From Pseudomonadota bacterium (GTDB lineage Bacteria; Pseudomonadota; Alphaproteobacteria; Rhizobiales; Xanthobacteraceae), in the NCBI GenBank assembly GCA_023435725.1, contig JAEYRD010000232.1, forward strand, positions 1 to 64,000: a stretch of 64,000 nt of DNA, read 5' to 3'. Shown in pieces: positions 35,623 to 43,042 of this stretch (position 1 is its first letter; each line of letters begins with the position of its first letter). The position numbers and the translations under genes were made by a program. The notes beneath the pieces are model-generated. The model was not told where the DNA came from, made no database searches, and worked only from the letters and a program-made list of their open reading frames with translations.

Positions 35623-35651
35623 GACGATCCACTATGCCCCGCTCCGACAGG
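35623..35651 (-). promoter_or_regulatory. Putative ECF sigma promoter (P1) of the DGPF-sigma operon
   Basis: On the minus strand CCTGTCGG, 17 bp, then CGTC (complements at 35644-35649 and 35623-35626). Predicted start near 35615, giving a leader of about 25 nt. It matches the promoters of three other units, and implies autoregulation. Confidence 0.7.
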
Positions 35652-35734
35652 GCTGCGGAAAAAATTTGCGAGAAAAATCCGGCAGATCGTGCCAAGGAAG
35701 GCCTTCAGAAGCGGAACCCGACGAGGCACCTCGA

Positions 35735-36700
35735 ATGACCAAAGGCACACTGGCCGTCCTGATCAACAGCACGCAGCAGAACTGGCTGCCGGAGCGCTGG
35801 AAGGTCCGGTTCGATGCAGTCTGCGGCGGACGGCGCGTGGCGCTGCTGCCCGATGCCGGGCTCGATCCGGCCGAGGTGCACTATGCCGCGGTGTGGAAGC
35901 CGGTGCCGGGTGACCTCGGCTCTTTCCCGAATTTGCGGGCCATCTTCAATCTCGGCGCGGGCGTCGATGCGCTGATGGCGGACAAGAGCCTGCCGAACGT
36001 GCCGCTGGTTCGCGTCGCCGTGCCTGACCTCACCAATCGCATGACCGAATATGTCGTGCTGCACGTGCTGATGCATCACCGCCAGGAACTCTATCTGCGC
36101 CAGTCGCAGCGCGAGAAGCGCTGGGAGCCGAAATATCAGTGGCCGGCGAGCGCGGTCACGGTCGGCGTCATGGGATTGGGCACGCTCGGCGCTGATGCGG
36201 CCGATGTGCTGCGGCGGCTCGGCTTCCGCGTCGCCGGATGGAGCCGCAGCCCACGCACGATCGAAGGTGTCGAGTGCTTCCATGGCGCGGAGCAGATCGA
36301 TGCGTTCCTGCGCGCGACCGACATCCTGGTCTGCCTGTTGCCGCTGACGCCGGAGACGCACGGCATCCTCAACCGCGACGTCTTCACAAAACTCAACCGC
36401 AAGAGCCCGCTCGGCGCACCGGTGCTGATCAATGCCGGCCGCGGCGGCCTCCAGAACGAAGGCGACATCCTGGCCTGCCTCGACGACGGTACGCTGGGCG
36501 CCGTCTCGCTCGACGTCTTCGTGCAGGAGCCGCAGCCGGCGGACAGCCGGTTCTGGACCCACCCGAAGGTGGTGCTGACTCCGCACAACGCGGCCGACAC
36601 CGACGCGGATGCGATCTCGGCCTATGTCGCCGAGCAGATCGCCCGGTTCGAGGCGGGCGGTGCGCTGGAGAATGTGGTGGACCGGGCGAGAGGGTATTAG
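35735..36700 (+). CDS. D-2-hydroxyacid dehydrogenase (glyoxylate/hydroxypyruvate reductase A type)
   Basis: A 321-residue NAD(P)-dependent dehydrogenase of the GhrA branch. The catalytic domain start holds FNLGAGVDAL and the NRMTEYV helix; the Rossmann domain has VGVMGLGTLGADAADVLRRLGFRVAGWSRS (G-x-G-x-x-G). Active-site Arg is in NAGRGGLQNE, Glu in DVFVQEPQPADSRFW and His in LTPHNAADTDADAI. It reduces glyoxylate or hydroxypyruvate, or acts on a related acid. GAGG lies 9 nt before the ATG at 35735. It is divergent from the DGPF gene. Confidence 0.9.
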   Translation: MTKGTLAVLINSTQQNWLPERWKVRFDAVCGGRRVALLPDAGLDPAEVHYAAVWKPVPGDLGSFPNLRAIFNLGAGVDALMADKSLPNVPLVRVAVPDLTNRMTEYVVLHVLMHHRQELYLRQSQREKRWEPKYQWPASAVTVGVMGLGTLGADAADVLRRLGFRVAGWSRSPRTIEGVECFHGAEQIDAFLRATDILVCLLPLTPETHGILNRDVFTKLNRKSPLGAPVLINAGRGGLQNEGDILACLDDGTLGAVSLDVFVQEPQPADSRFWTHPKVVLTPHNAADTDADAISAYVAEQIARFEAGGALENVVDRARGY

Positions 36701-36740
36701 CGCTCGAGATTTCCGCGAACGCTGGCGCGTCACATTCAGC

Positions 36741-36918
36741 GTCGTCCCCGCCTAGTGCGCAATTGCGCACGGGCGCGAGGACCCGTACCGCGGAATCTAT
36801 CGATAGGGGGCGGTGCGAGTCACGAGTGGACTCGTAACCCCGAATCTTCGCTAAACTACTGCCTGGGGTTATAGGTCCCGGATCTGCGCTCCCCCTCGTT
36901 GCGCTTGTCGGGGACGAC
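36741..36918. repeat. Dispersed inverted repeat of Bradyrhizobium type
   Basis: Outer ends GTCGTCCCCG (36741-36750) and CGGGGACGAC (36909-36918) are complementary and enclose ACCCGTACC / TAGGTCCCGG segments. Near the left end GTGCGCAATTGCGCAC (36755-36770) is a perfect palindrome that shares its core TGCGCAATTGCGCA with the repeat at 33817-33942. It fills the space between convergent genes. Confidence 0.65.
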
Positions 36919-36920
36919 AG

Positions 36921-37565
36921 CTAAGATTTGGTCCCCACCATCACATCGATCGCGCCCTTCACGATCGCTTCCAGATCCTTGCGCGGGACACGCGCGCGCG
37001 AGCGGATGGCGATGGTGTGCACGGTGGCGGAAGCGAGCTGCGCCAGCACGGCGGGATCGGCGCCCTCCGGCAGCTCGCCTTTTTCTTTTGCGCGGCGGAA
37101 GCAGTTCGTAAAAGCCTTGTCGAGCTCCGACAGGCCTTCGAGCACCATCGCGCGGATCTCGGGATCGCTCACCGCTTCCGAGGCTGCGGTCACCACGGTG
37201 AAGCAGCCGCGCGGACCGGTCTCACCCGAGAGATAGATGTTCAGCGCAGAGGCGAAGATGCGCTCCAGCCGCTGGCGCACCGGCATCTCCTGGCGAAAGA
37301 TCTCCACCATCGCGGCGCGCGCTTCCTCGCGGTAGCGCTGATAGCTCTTGATGTAGAGCTCGCGCTTGTCGCCGAAGGCACCGTAGAGGCTCGGCCGGTT
37401 CATGCCGGTGGCTTCGCTGAGATCGTCCAGCGAAGTCGCCGCAAAACCCTGCCTGCGGAACAGATCGAGTGCCTTGCCGAGCGCGATTTCGGGCTCGTAG
37501 GCGCGCGGGCGGCCGCGGCGCTTGGGTGGAGTGGCAGCAGCTGGCGGCTTCGATTTTTGTACCAT
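36921..37565 (-). CDS. TetR/AcrR family transcriptional regulator
   Basis: A 214-residue repressor. A basic N-terminus (KPPAAATPPKRRGRPRAYEPE) leads to the helix-turn-helix domain IALGKALDLFRRQGFAATSLDDLSEATGMNRPSLYGAFGDKRELYIKSYQRY. The C-terminal ligand domain has GPRGCFTVVTAASEAVSDPEIRAMV and AKEKGELPEGADPAVLAQL, of the type common beside GST or efflux genes. Start at 37565 (ATG) is chosen over a longer frame crossing the promoter. It is divergent from the GST gene, with an 11-bp inverted repeat in the shared control region. Confidence 0.92.
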   Translation of the reverse strand: MVQKSKPPAAATPPKRRGRPRAYEPEIALGKALDLFRRQGFAATSLDDLSEATGMNRPSLYGAFGDKRELYIKSYQRYREEARAAMVEIFRQEMPVRQRLERIFASALNIYLSGETGPRGCFTVVTAASEAVSDPEIRAMVLEGLSELDKAFTNCFRRAKEKGELPEGADPAVLAQLASATVHTIAIRSRARVPRKDLEAIVKGAIDVMVGTKS

Positions 37566-37617
37566 TCGCAATCTAATCCTTGACCGACGATATATTATGC
37601 AAGACAGTACAAAAATC
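37552..37617. promoter_or_regulatory. Shared control region of the TetR/GST divergent pair
   Basis: GATTTTTGTAC at 37552-37562 and GTACAAAAATC at 37607-37617 are exact complements 44 bp apart, one overlapping the TetR start and the other 65 bp before the GST start. The half-sites are suited to a looping or two-site repressor, probably the TetR protein itself. Confidence 0.45.
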
Positions 37618-37681
37618 AATCTGGCCAGGTTGAGCGACACTCCTAGAAATCACACCGAGGAATTGCCCAAGGAGGCCCAGG

Positions 37682-38326
37682 ATGGATCTTTATTTCTCGC
37701 CGCTCGCCTGTTCGATGGCGACCCGCGTCGCGCTGTACGAAGCCGGCGCCGAGGCGAATTATCTCGAAGTCGATCCGCCGACCAAGAGAGTGCTGAGCGA
37801 CGGCTCCGACTTCCGTAACGTGAACCCGATCGGCCTCGTGCCGACGCTGCGCACCGACGAAGGCGTGGTGCTGACCGAGAATGCTGCGATCCTGCAATAT
37901 GTCGCCGACCGCTTCCCGCAATCCGGTCTCGGGGCAGCACAGGGCATCGATCGCACGCGTCTGCATCAATGGCTTTGCTTCATCGGCACCGAGCTGCACA
38001 AGGGCCTGTTCGTTCCCGTGCTCGACCGCAAGGCGCCGCAGGAAGCCAAGGCCTATGTGCTGGAGAAGAACCTGTCGCGCCTCGACTATCTCGACAAGTA
38101 CCTGGAAGGACGCGACTTCCTGCTCGACCATTTCAGCGTGGCGGATGCCTATCTCGTTACGGTCATCAACTGGACCATGGCAACGCCGCCGATCGAGCTC
38201 GCGAAATGGCCGAACCTGAAGGCCTATTACGAGCGCCTGCGCCAGCGGCCCTCGATCGCACGCGCGATCGCGGAGGAGTTCGAGTTGTACAAGGCCGAGC
38301 AGGCGCGGAAGAAGGCGGCGGCCTAG
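37682..38326 (+). CDS. Glutathione S-transferase
   Basis: A 214-residue cytosolic enzyme, bacterial beta-class-like. The N-terminal thioredoxin fold reads MDLYFSPLACSMATRVALYEAGAEANYLEVD, with the beta-class Cys in SPLACS, then NPIGLVPTLRTDEGVVLTENAAILQYVADRFP carrying the cis-Pro and the glutathione-binding ENAAI. The C-terminal helical domain has FSVADAYLVTVINW. It conjugates or isomerises electrophiles with glutathione. An almost perfect AAGGAGG lies 7 nt before the ATG. Expression is probably under the divergent TetR regulator. Confidence 0.95.
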   Translation: MDLYFSPLACSMATRVALYEAGAEANYLEVDPPTKRVLSDGSDFRNVNPIGLVPTLRTDEGVVLTENAAILQYVADRFPQSGLGAAQGIDRTRLHQWLCFIGTELHKGLFVPVLDRKAPQEAKAYVLEKNLSRLDYLDKYLEGRDFLLDHFSVADAYLVTVINWTMATPPIELAKWPNLKAYYERLRQRPSIARAIAEEFELYKAEQARKKAAA

Positions 38327-38371
38327 GGCCAAAGCCTTATCTGGTGATTTTCAACAGATGTTTCTCATGGC

Positions 38372-38407
38372 GACGCCATCCCGGCTGGGCCGGGACGGCG
38401 TCGTTCT
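38372..38407. terminator. Bidirectional terminator between convergent GST and binding-protein genes
   Basis: GACGCC-A-TCCCGGC pairs with GCCGGGA-C-GGCGTC (38372-38402) with one mismatch and a 3-nt loop, followed by GTTCTTG. It sits 46 bp past the GST stop and 20 bp past the binding-protein stop. Confidence 0.7.
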
Positions 38408-38421
38408 TGCCAGCAATTCAG

Positions 38422-39189
38422 CTATTTCGGCGCTTGCAGCACGACCCCGTAGCGGCCGTAAATCCGAGCGATCGTACCGTCGGTCTGCAGCCGCTCCAGC
38501 GCTCGGTCGATGGCTTGGCGCAGCGCATCATCCGGGCGGACCATGCCGACAGCGACATTCCAGTTGAGATCGACCTCACTCTCGTCGCGATCCAGGATCC
38601 GGAGCGCCCTGCCCGGATGCGTCAGATTGAAATAGCTCGCCGCGGTCGGCGTGACCGCGGCGGCATCGATCTCATGGTTTGATACGGCATCGAGGCTGTC
38701 GGTCTCGAAGCCGAACGTCGATGTTGGTACGCGCCGTCGACCGATGGTCATGGCTGCCATGGATCCGACCTGCACTCCCACCTTGGTCGACTCGTTGAGG
38801 CTCTTGAACGAGGTGAGCGCGCTGGATGACGGCACCGCGAGGGCGATGCCCGTGCGATAATACGGCTTCGATATCCTCAAGCGGGTTTCGCCTTGCGCTT
38901 CGGGTTGCGCGATGACGTCAAGCACGATGTCACAGCCGGCGCTGCGCATCTGATACTGCGTGATGATCCAGTCGGGCCTGAGCGAGACGCCAAGCTCGCG
39001 CGCGAGCGCCTGGCCCAGCTCGATCTGAAATCCCGGAGGATCACCGGCCTTGTTGGCGAAGGGCAGCGAGTTGGGGTGGGCGCATAGCCCGATCGCGCCG
39101 GAGTCGCGGATCGCGTCGAGGGAACGGCCCTGCGCCACACTGGATAATCCCAGCAGGGTGCCGACCACGAGGGGGAGACAGGTCTTCAT
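38422..39189 (-). CDS. Periplasmic solute-binding protein, XoxJ/MxaJ-like
   Basis: A 255-residue family 3 solute-binding protein with a signal peptide (MKTCLPLVVGTLLGLSSVAQGRS). AIGLCAHPNSLPFANKAGDPPGFQIELGQALARELGVSLRP is the typical first-lobe start, followed by GCDIVLDVIAQPEA and GVQVGSMAAMTIG. In methanol-dehydrogenase-type loci a protein of this type (MxaJ/XoxJ) accompanies the quinoprotein and is needed for its assembly, without importing amino acids. Its place after a PQQ dehydrogenase and a cytochrome c supports that role. It is the third gene of the unit. Confidence 0.8.
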   Translation of the reverse strand: MKTCLPLVVGTLLGLSSVAQGRSLDAIRDSGAIGLCAHPNSLPFANKAGDPPGFQIELGQALARELGVSLRPDWIITQYQMRSAGCDIVLDVIAQPEAQGETRLRISKPYYRTGIALAVPSSSALTSFKSLNESTKVGVQVGSMAAMTIGRRRVPTSTFGFETDSLDAVSNHEIDAAAVTPTAASYFNLTHPGRALRILDRDESEVDLNWNVAVGMVRPDDALRQAIDRALERLQTDGTIARIYGRYGVVLQAPK

Positions 39190-39225
39190 GAGATTTCCGG
39201 TGTGGCTCAGTACTGGTTTCCCGGC

Positions 39226-39579
39226 TCAGTCTTCCTGTGGCTTCAGGGCGCGGATGTACTTGATGATATCGTCGATCTGCGCATCGTCGAACGCCGCGCC
39301 GAAGGCGGGCATCGCGCCTTCCTTGCCGTTCTTGATGCGGTTGCGGATGAAGTCGTCATCCCGCTTGGTATCCATGAGCTGCGGTCCCTTGCCGGCAGCA
39401 CGACCGCCGGCGGAGTGACACCAGCCACAGGTCGTCGCGAACAACTGCCCGACATCGAGCTGTCCACTATCCGGCGCGGGCGGAGGAGGCTGCTGCGCGC
39501 GAGACGGCAAGGCTGAAATCGTGAGGAGCACGACAAGTGTCGGCGTCGACAATGTCGTGATGTTCCGGGCCAATCGCAT
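39226..39579 (-). CDS. Periplasmic c-type cytochrome, XoxG-like
   Basis: A 117-residue single-haem cytochrome c. A signal peptide (TLSTPTLVVLLTISALPSRAQ) precedes the haem site TTCGWCHSAGG (CxxCH) near residues 51-55. The axial Met is probably in EGAMPAFGAAFDDAQIDDIIKYIRALKP. It should accept electrons from the neighbouring PQQ dehydrogenase and pass them towards an oxidase. It lies about 90 bp after the dehydrogenase, behind a stable hairpin, and 36 bp before the binding-protein gene. Confidence 0.9.
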   Translation of the reverse strand: MRLARNITTLSTPTLVVLLTISALPSRAQQPPPPAPDSGQLDVGQLFATTCGWCHSAGGRAAGKGPQLMDTKRDDDFIRNRIKNGKEGAMPAFGAAFDDAQIDDIIKYIRALKPQED

Positions 39580-39621
39580 ACCGGCTAAACCTGCCTCTCA
39601 GGAATCCAGGTTCGATTTGAT

Positions 39622-39652
39622 GGGAGAGAGCGGCGTCACACCGCTCCCTCCC
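39622..39652 (-). promoter_or_regulatory. Intercistronic hairpin between the PQQ dehydrogenase and cytochrome genes
   Basis: GGGAG-A-GAGCGG pairs with CCGCTC-C-CTCCC around a 7-nt loop. It lies 15 bp past the dehydrogenase stop and 45 bp before the cytochrome start and may stabilise the upstream mRNA, making dehydrogenase more abundant than the cytochrome. Confidence 0.5.
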
Positions 39653-39666
39653 GGCGTCACGTCGCC

Positions 39667-41382
39667 TTATTTCAGACTGTAGACGACGAGCGCGCCGTCA
39701 TCGCGCGGCATGCTCTTGTAGACACCGCCGAAGGTCGGCGCGTAGTCATCCGAAGCCATGCCGCCGAAGCCGGCGACGACTGCGATGTACTGCTTGCCGT
39801 TGACGGCATAGCTGATGATGCCGCCCTGATGGCCGGTGCCATCGCCGTGGCTCCACAGCTCCGCTCCGGAGTCGGCATCGTAGGCATGAACTGTGCCTCG
39901 CGAATCCGGCACGAACACCAGATTGCCTCCGGTCGACAATACGCTTCCGAGCGGTGGCTCAGGGAAGCGGACTTCCCACTTCTTGGCGCCGGTGATGGGG
40001 TCGCGCGCGTCGAGATGGCCATAGATCTCTCCGCCGGGAGGCGGCGTGATCTTGAAGTCGGCACCGATGTTGAGCTGGGCCTGAGGAGCAACGATCGGGG
40101 TCGTCTTCTGAACTTCGAGGTTCATGCACCATTCCTGGCCGAGCTTGTAATAGAGCCCCGTCTTCGGGTTGTACGACCCGGCGTTCCAGCTCACCCCACC
40201 GGAAATGTGCGGGCACAACGGCTCGGAAACCTTGCCGGCGGAGAAGTCGCGACGGCCGATCAGCTGACCCGTCTTGGGATCAATGTCCTTGACGAAATTG
40301 CTGTTCTGCGTGATCCGCCAGACGTTCTTGAGGCCGAGGTTGCGGTCATAGACGAAGATGTATCCACTCTTGTTCGGATGGACGACGTATTTCTGGCCGT
40401 CGCGATCGAGCATCACGAACTCGCCGACCGCGCTGTCGAAGTCCCAGGCGTCGTGAGGCAGTTCCTGGTGATAGGATTTCAGCTTGCCGGTATCGATATC
40501 GAGCGCGATCACCGAGGTGGTGTAGAGATTGTCTCCCGGACGCGCGCCTTGCGTCTTGTAGTCGGCTCCCGACCAGTCGTAGAGCGGCGCCGGGTTGGCA
40601 GTGCCCCACAGGACCGTGTTGTTTTCGGCATCGTACGTGCCCGGCATCCAGCCGCCGCCGCCGCCAGTGCGCCAGGAGTCGTTGCCCCAGGTCTTCATGG
40701 CCTCGTCGGTGCCGGCAACAGTCAGGAATTCCCATTTCTTCTTGCCGGTGGCGGCATCAACACCGAAGATCGGACCCCGGCCCGGCCACTCGCCGCCTTG
40801 CGAGCCGATCACCACCGTGCCTTTCGCGTAAAGCGGCGCTCCGGTGAACCCAACGGTCAGCTTCTGGGAATCAATCAGCTTGGTGTCCCACATGACCTTT
40901 CCGGTCTTCATGTCGAGCGCGATGAGACGGCCATCCATCGTCCCCACGAAGACCTTTCCCTCGCCGAGGGCGGCACCGCGATTGTAGGGCGAATGGGTCT
41001 GCCGCGCGACCAAGGCTTCATCCAGCTCGGGGAAGTAGGACCAGATCACCTCGCCGGTTGCGCCGTTCAGCGCAAAGGTGCGGCTATAGGAGCCGGTGTA
41101 GTAGAGCACGCCATCGGCCACGAGCGGCATCGATTGCAGCCCTCGGGTCGAACGTCCGGGGATGTGAATCCAGGCGACACCCAGATTGCCCACATTACCG
41201 GTATTGATCTGTGAGAGGGGGCTGTAGTGATACGACTTGTATGAACCGTGATAGGTGAGCCAATCGTTCTGACCGGCAGACTCGATCCGGGCAGTATCCA
41301 CGGCTTGAGCCCACGCCGCCGACGTCGCGAGTGTCGCAGCGACGAGAACAGGTAAGCCCGAGTTAAGCCATTGCTTCCTCAT
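39667..41382 (-). CDS. PQQ-dependent alcohol dehydrogenase, lanthanide-type Asp, no vicinal disulfide
   Basis: A 571-residue periplasmic eight-bladed propeller quinoprotein. Signal peptide SGLPVLVAATLATSAAWAQA. PQQ/metal ligands appear in order: Glu of GSQGGEWPGRG, Asn of GTANPAPLYDW, catalytic Asp of HDAWDFD, whose second Asp (two residues on) is the extra lanthanide ligand seen in XoxF/ExaF-type enzymes. The ring of two adjacent cysteines usual in the family (A-CC-DxVNRG) is HSPYNRG here, so the vicinal disulfide is absent. The ATG at 41382 has GGGAGG 8 nt upstream. With the cytochrome and binding protein it forms a xoxFGJ-like unit; the substrate is not shown. Confidence 0.92.
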   Translation of the reverse strand: MRKQWLNSGLPVLVAATLATSAAWAQAVDTARIESAGQNDWLTYHGSYKSYHYSPLSQINTGNVGNLGVAWIHIPGRSTRGLQSMPLVADGVLYYTGSYSRTFALNGATGEVIWSYFPELDEALVARQTHSPYNRGAALGEGKVFVGTMDGRLIALDMKTGKVMWDTKLIDSQKLTVGFTGAPLYAKGTVVIGSQGGEWPGRGPIFGVDAATGKKKWEFLTVAGTDEAMKTWGNDSWRTGGGGGWMPGTYDAENNTVLWGTANPAPLYDWSGADYKTQGARPGDNLYTTSVIALDIDTGKLKSYHQELPHDAWDFDSAVGEFVMLDRDGQKYVVHPNKSGYIFVYDRNLGLKNVWRITQNSNFVKDIDPKTGQLIGRRDFSAGKVSEPLCPHISGGVSWNAGSYNPKTGLYYKLGQEWCMNLEVQKTTPIVAPQAQLNIGADFKITPPPGGEIYGHLDARDPITGAKKWEVRFPEPPLGSVLSTGGNLVFVPDSRGTVHAYDADSGAELWSHGDGTGHQGGIISYAVNGKQYIAVVAGFGGMASDDYAPTFGGVYKSMPRDDGALVVYSLK

Positions 41383-41706
41383 GTGCACTTCCTCCCGCTT
41401 TGTGTTTGCTGATTGCGTCTCGTAAGCGCCGCTGCGAGGGGTGATTGCAGTTCAGTACAGGTCGATTGTTCTCCGTCGGACATGAGTTGCCAACGAGTGC
41501 CCCCCCTCTTTCAGCGTATATCGCCAAAGGAGCTACGTTCACTGGAGTGGTTGCTATTGCACTTCTGTTCGCGGGCGGAGCGTACGCCGGATCACAGGGC
41601 GTGCAAAGACGGAATGCGCGCACGGCGCGAATTTGACGCGCGAGGGCCGAATTTGAAACGGCAGCAGTACTGACCGTTTCGTTCAGTCGACAAATTCCGG
41701 ACTGCG
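41383..41706. other. Intergenic region with a possible small membrane protein
   Basis: Over 300 bp between two minus-strand genes. A plus-strand frame at 41445-41636 (63 codons, TTG start after GAGGGG) contains FTGVVAIALLFAGGAYAG, a potential membrane helix, but overlaps the dehydrogenase promoter region and has no ATG. I leave it unassigned. Otherwise nothing is recognised. Confidence 0.3.
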
Positions 41707-43011
41707 TTAGCCGTACAAGACCCGGGGCAAGATCGTGACGATGCCGGGCCAAAGCGTCAGCAGGAGCACGAAGCCAACCATGATCATCAAATACGGCATC
41801 GTCACGCGCGCGATGTAGCCAAGGCCGTCCTCGGTGAGACCCTGGATGACGAACAGGTTGAAGCCGACCGGCGGCGTGATCTGCGCCATCTCGACGGCGA
41901 GCACGAGAAAGATACCGAACCAGACTTCGTCGAATCCGGCGCCCTTCACGATCGGCAGCACGATGGGCAGCGTCATCACGATCATCGAAAAGCCGTCGAG
42001 GAAGCAGCCAAGGATGAGATAGAAGACGATCAGCACCACGATCAGCATGAAGGGCGACAGGCCGAGTCCTTTCACGAAGGCGGCGACCGCCTGCGGGATG
42101 CCGAGGAAGGCAGCCGCATTGCCGAGGATCGAGGCGCCGAGCACGATCAGCGCGATCATCGAGCAGGTGACGACCGAGCCGATCAGCACATCGCGCATCA
42201 CCTGCTGCGACATCGAGCCCTGCGCCCAGGCAACCAGCGCGGCGCCGAGCACGCCGACGGCGGCAGCCTCCGACGGCGTGGCGAGCCCGCCATACATCGA
42301 GCCGAGCACGCAGGCGATCAGGAACAGCGCCGGCGCGAGGTCCTTCAACGCGGCGAATCGCTCGCTCCACGGCACCTGCGCGAGTTTCGCCTCCGTCTCC
42401 GGCACCATCGAGCCGTCGAGCGTCGTGTGCAGCATCACCCAGCCCATGAAGGTCCCGGCCAGCAGCAGGCCAGGCAGCACGCCGGCGGTAAAAAGTTTCA
42501 GGATCGAGACGTCGCCGAGCACGCCGTAGATGATCATGATGTTGGACGGCGGAATCAAGAAGCCAAGCGTGCCGGCGCCGGCGAGAGAACCGATCGCGAT
42601 GTCGCGCGAATAGCCGCGGCGCAGGAGTTCGTTGAGCGACATGCGGCCGATCACCTGCGTAGTCGCGGCCGACGAGCCGGAAATTGCGGCGAAGATAGTG
42701 CAGCCGATCACGTTCACATGCAGAAGGCGGCCGGGTAGAAGACCAGCCCATGGCGCCAATCCCTGAAACAGCGAGCGCGACAGGCGGGTGCGGAATAAGA
42801 GCTCGCCCATCAGGATGAACAGCGGCAGTGCCAAGAGCTCCTGCGTGGTCAGGATGTTCCAGGCATATTGCGGCAAGAGCTTATCGAGCGGGATCGAGCG
42901 GAACATCGCGAGCAGAAGCGTCGCGGTGAGCGCCAGCGTGAGGCCGATCCAGACGCCGCACGCCAGCAGCGCGAACAAGATCGCAAAGAGGGCAACGACT
43001 TCGATGGTCAT
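41707..43011 (-). CDS. dctM: TRAP transporter large permease (DctM family)
   Basis: A 434-residue inner-membrane protein with about twelve hydrophobic helices. It is the Na+/H+-coupled channel of a tripartite ATP-independent periplasmic transporter. Family landmarks include LPLFILMGELLFRTRLSRSLF, the Gly/Pro-rich IGSLAGAGTLGFLIPPSNIMIIYGV, LGSMYGGLATPSEAAAVGVLGA and QITPPVGFNLFVIQG. It is translated after dctQ with a 31-bp gap. Together with dctP/dctQ and hyuAB it probably imports a hydantoin- or lactam-derived or carboxylated substrate. Confidence 0.93.
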   Translation of the reverse strand: MTIEVVALFAILFALLACGVWIGLTLALTATLLLAMFRSIPLDKLLPQYAWNILTTQELLALPLFILMGELLFRTRLSRSLFQGLAPWAGLLPGRLLHVNVIGCTIFAAISGSSAATTQVIGRMSLNELLRRGYSRDIAIGSLAGAGTLGFLIPPSNIMIIYGVLGDVSILKLFTAGVLPGLLLAGTFMGWVMLHTTLDGSMVPETEAKLAQVPWSERFAALKDLAPALFLIACVLGSMYGGLATPSEAAAVGVLGAALVAWAQGSMSQQVMRDVLIGSVVTCSMIALIVLGASILGNAAAFLGIPQAVAAFVKGLGLSPFMLIVVLIVFYLILGCFLDGFSMIVMTLPIVLPIVKGAGFDEVWFGIFLVLAVEMAQITPPVGFNLFVIQGLTEDGLGYIARVTMPYLMIMVGFVLLLTLWPGIVTILPRVLYG

Positions 43012-43042
43012 GCGATCTTGAATCCAGGAGAGAGCAAGGCGG

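Noticed and set aside
41445..41636. Plus-strand 63-codon frame with one hydrophobic helix
   Set aside because: TTG start only, overlap with the dehydrogenase promoter region, and no supporting similarity; mentioned in the intergenic entry.
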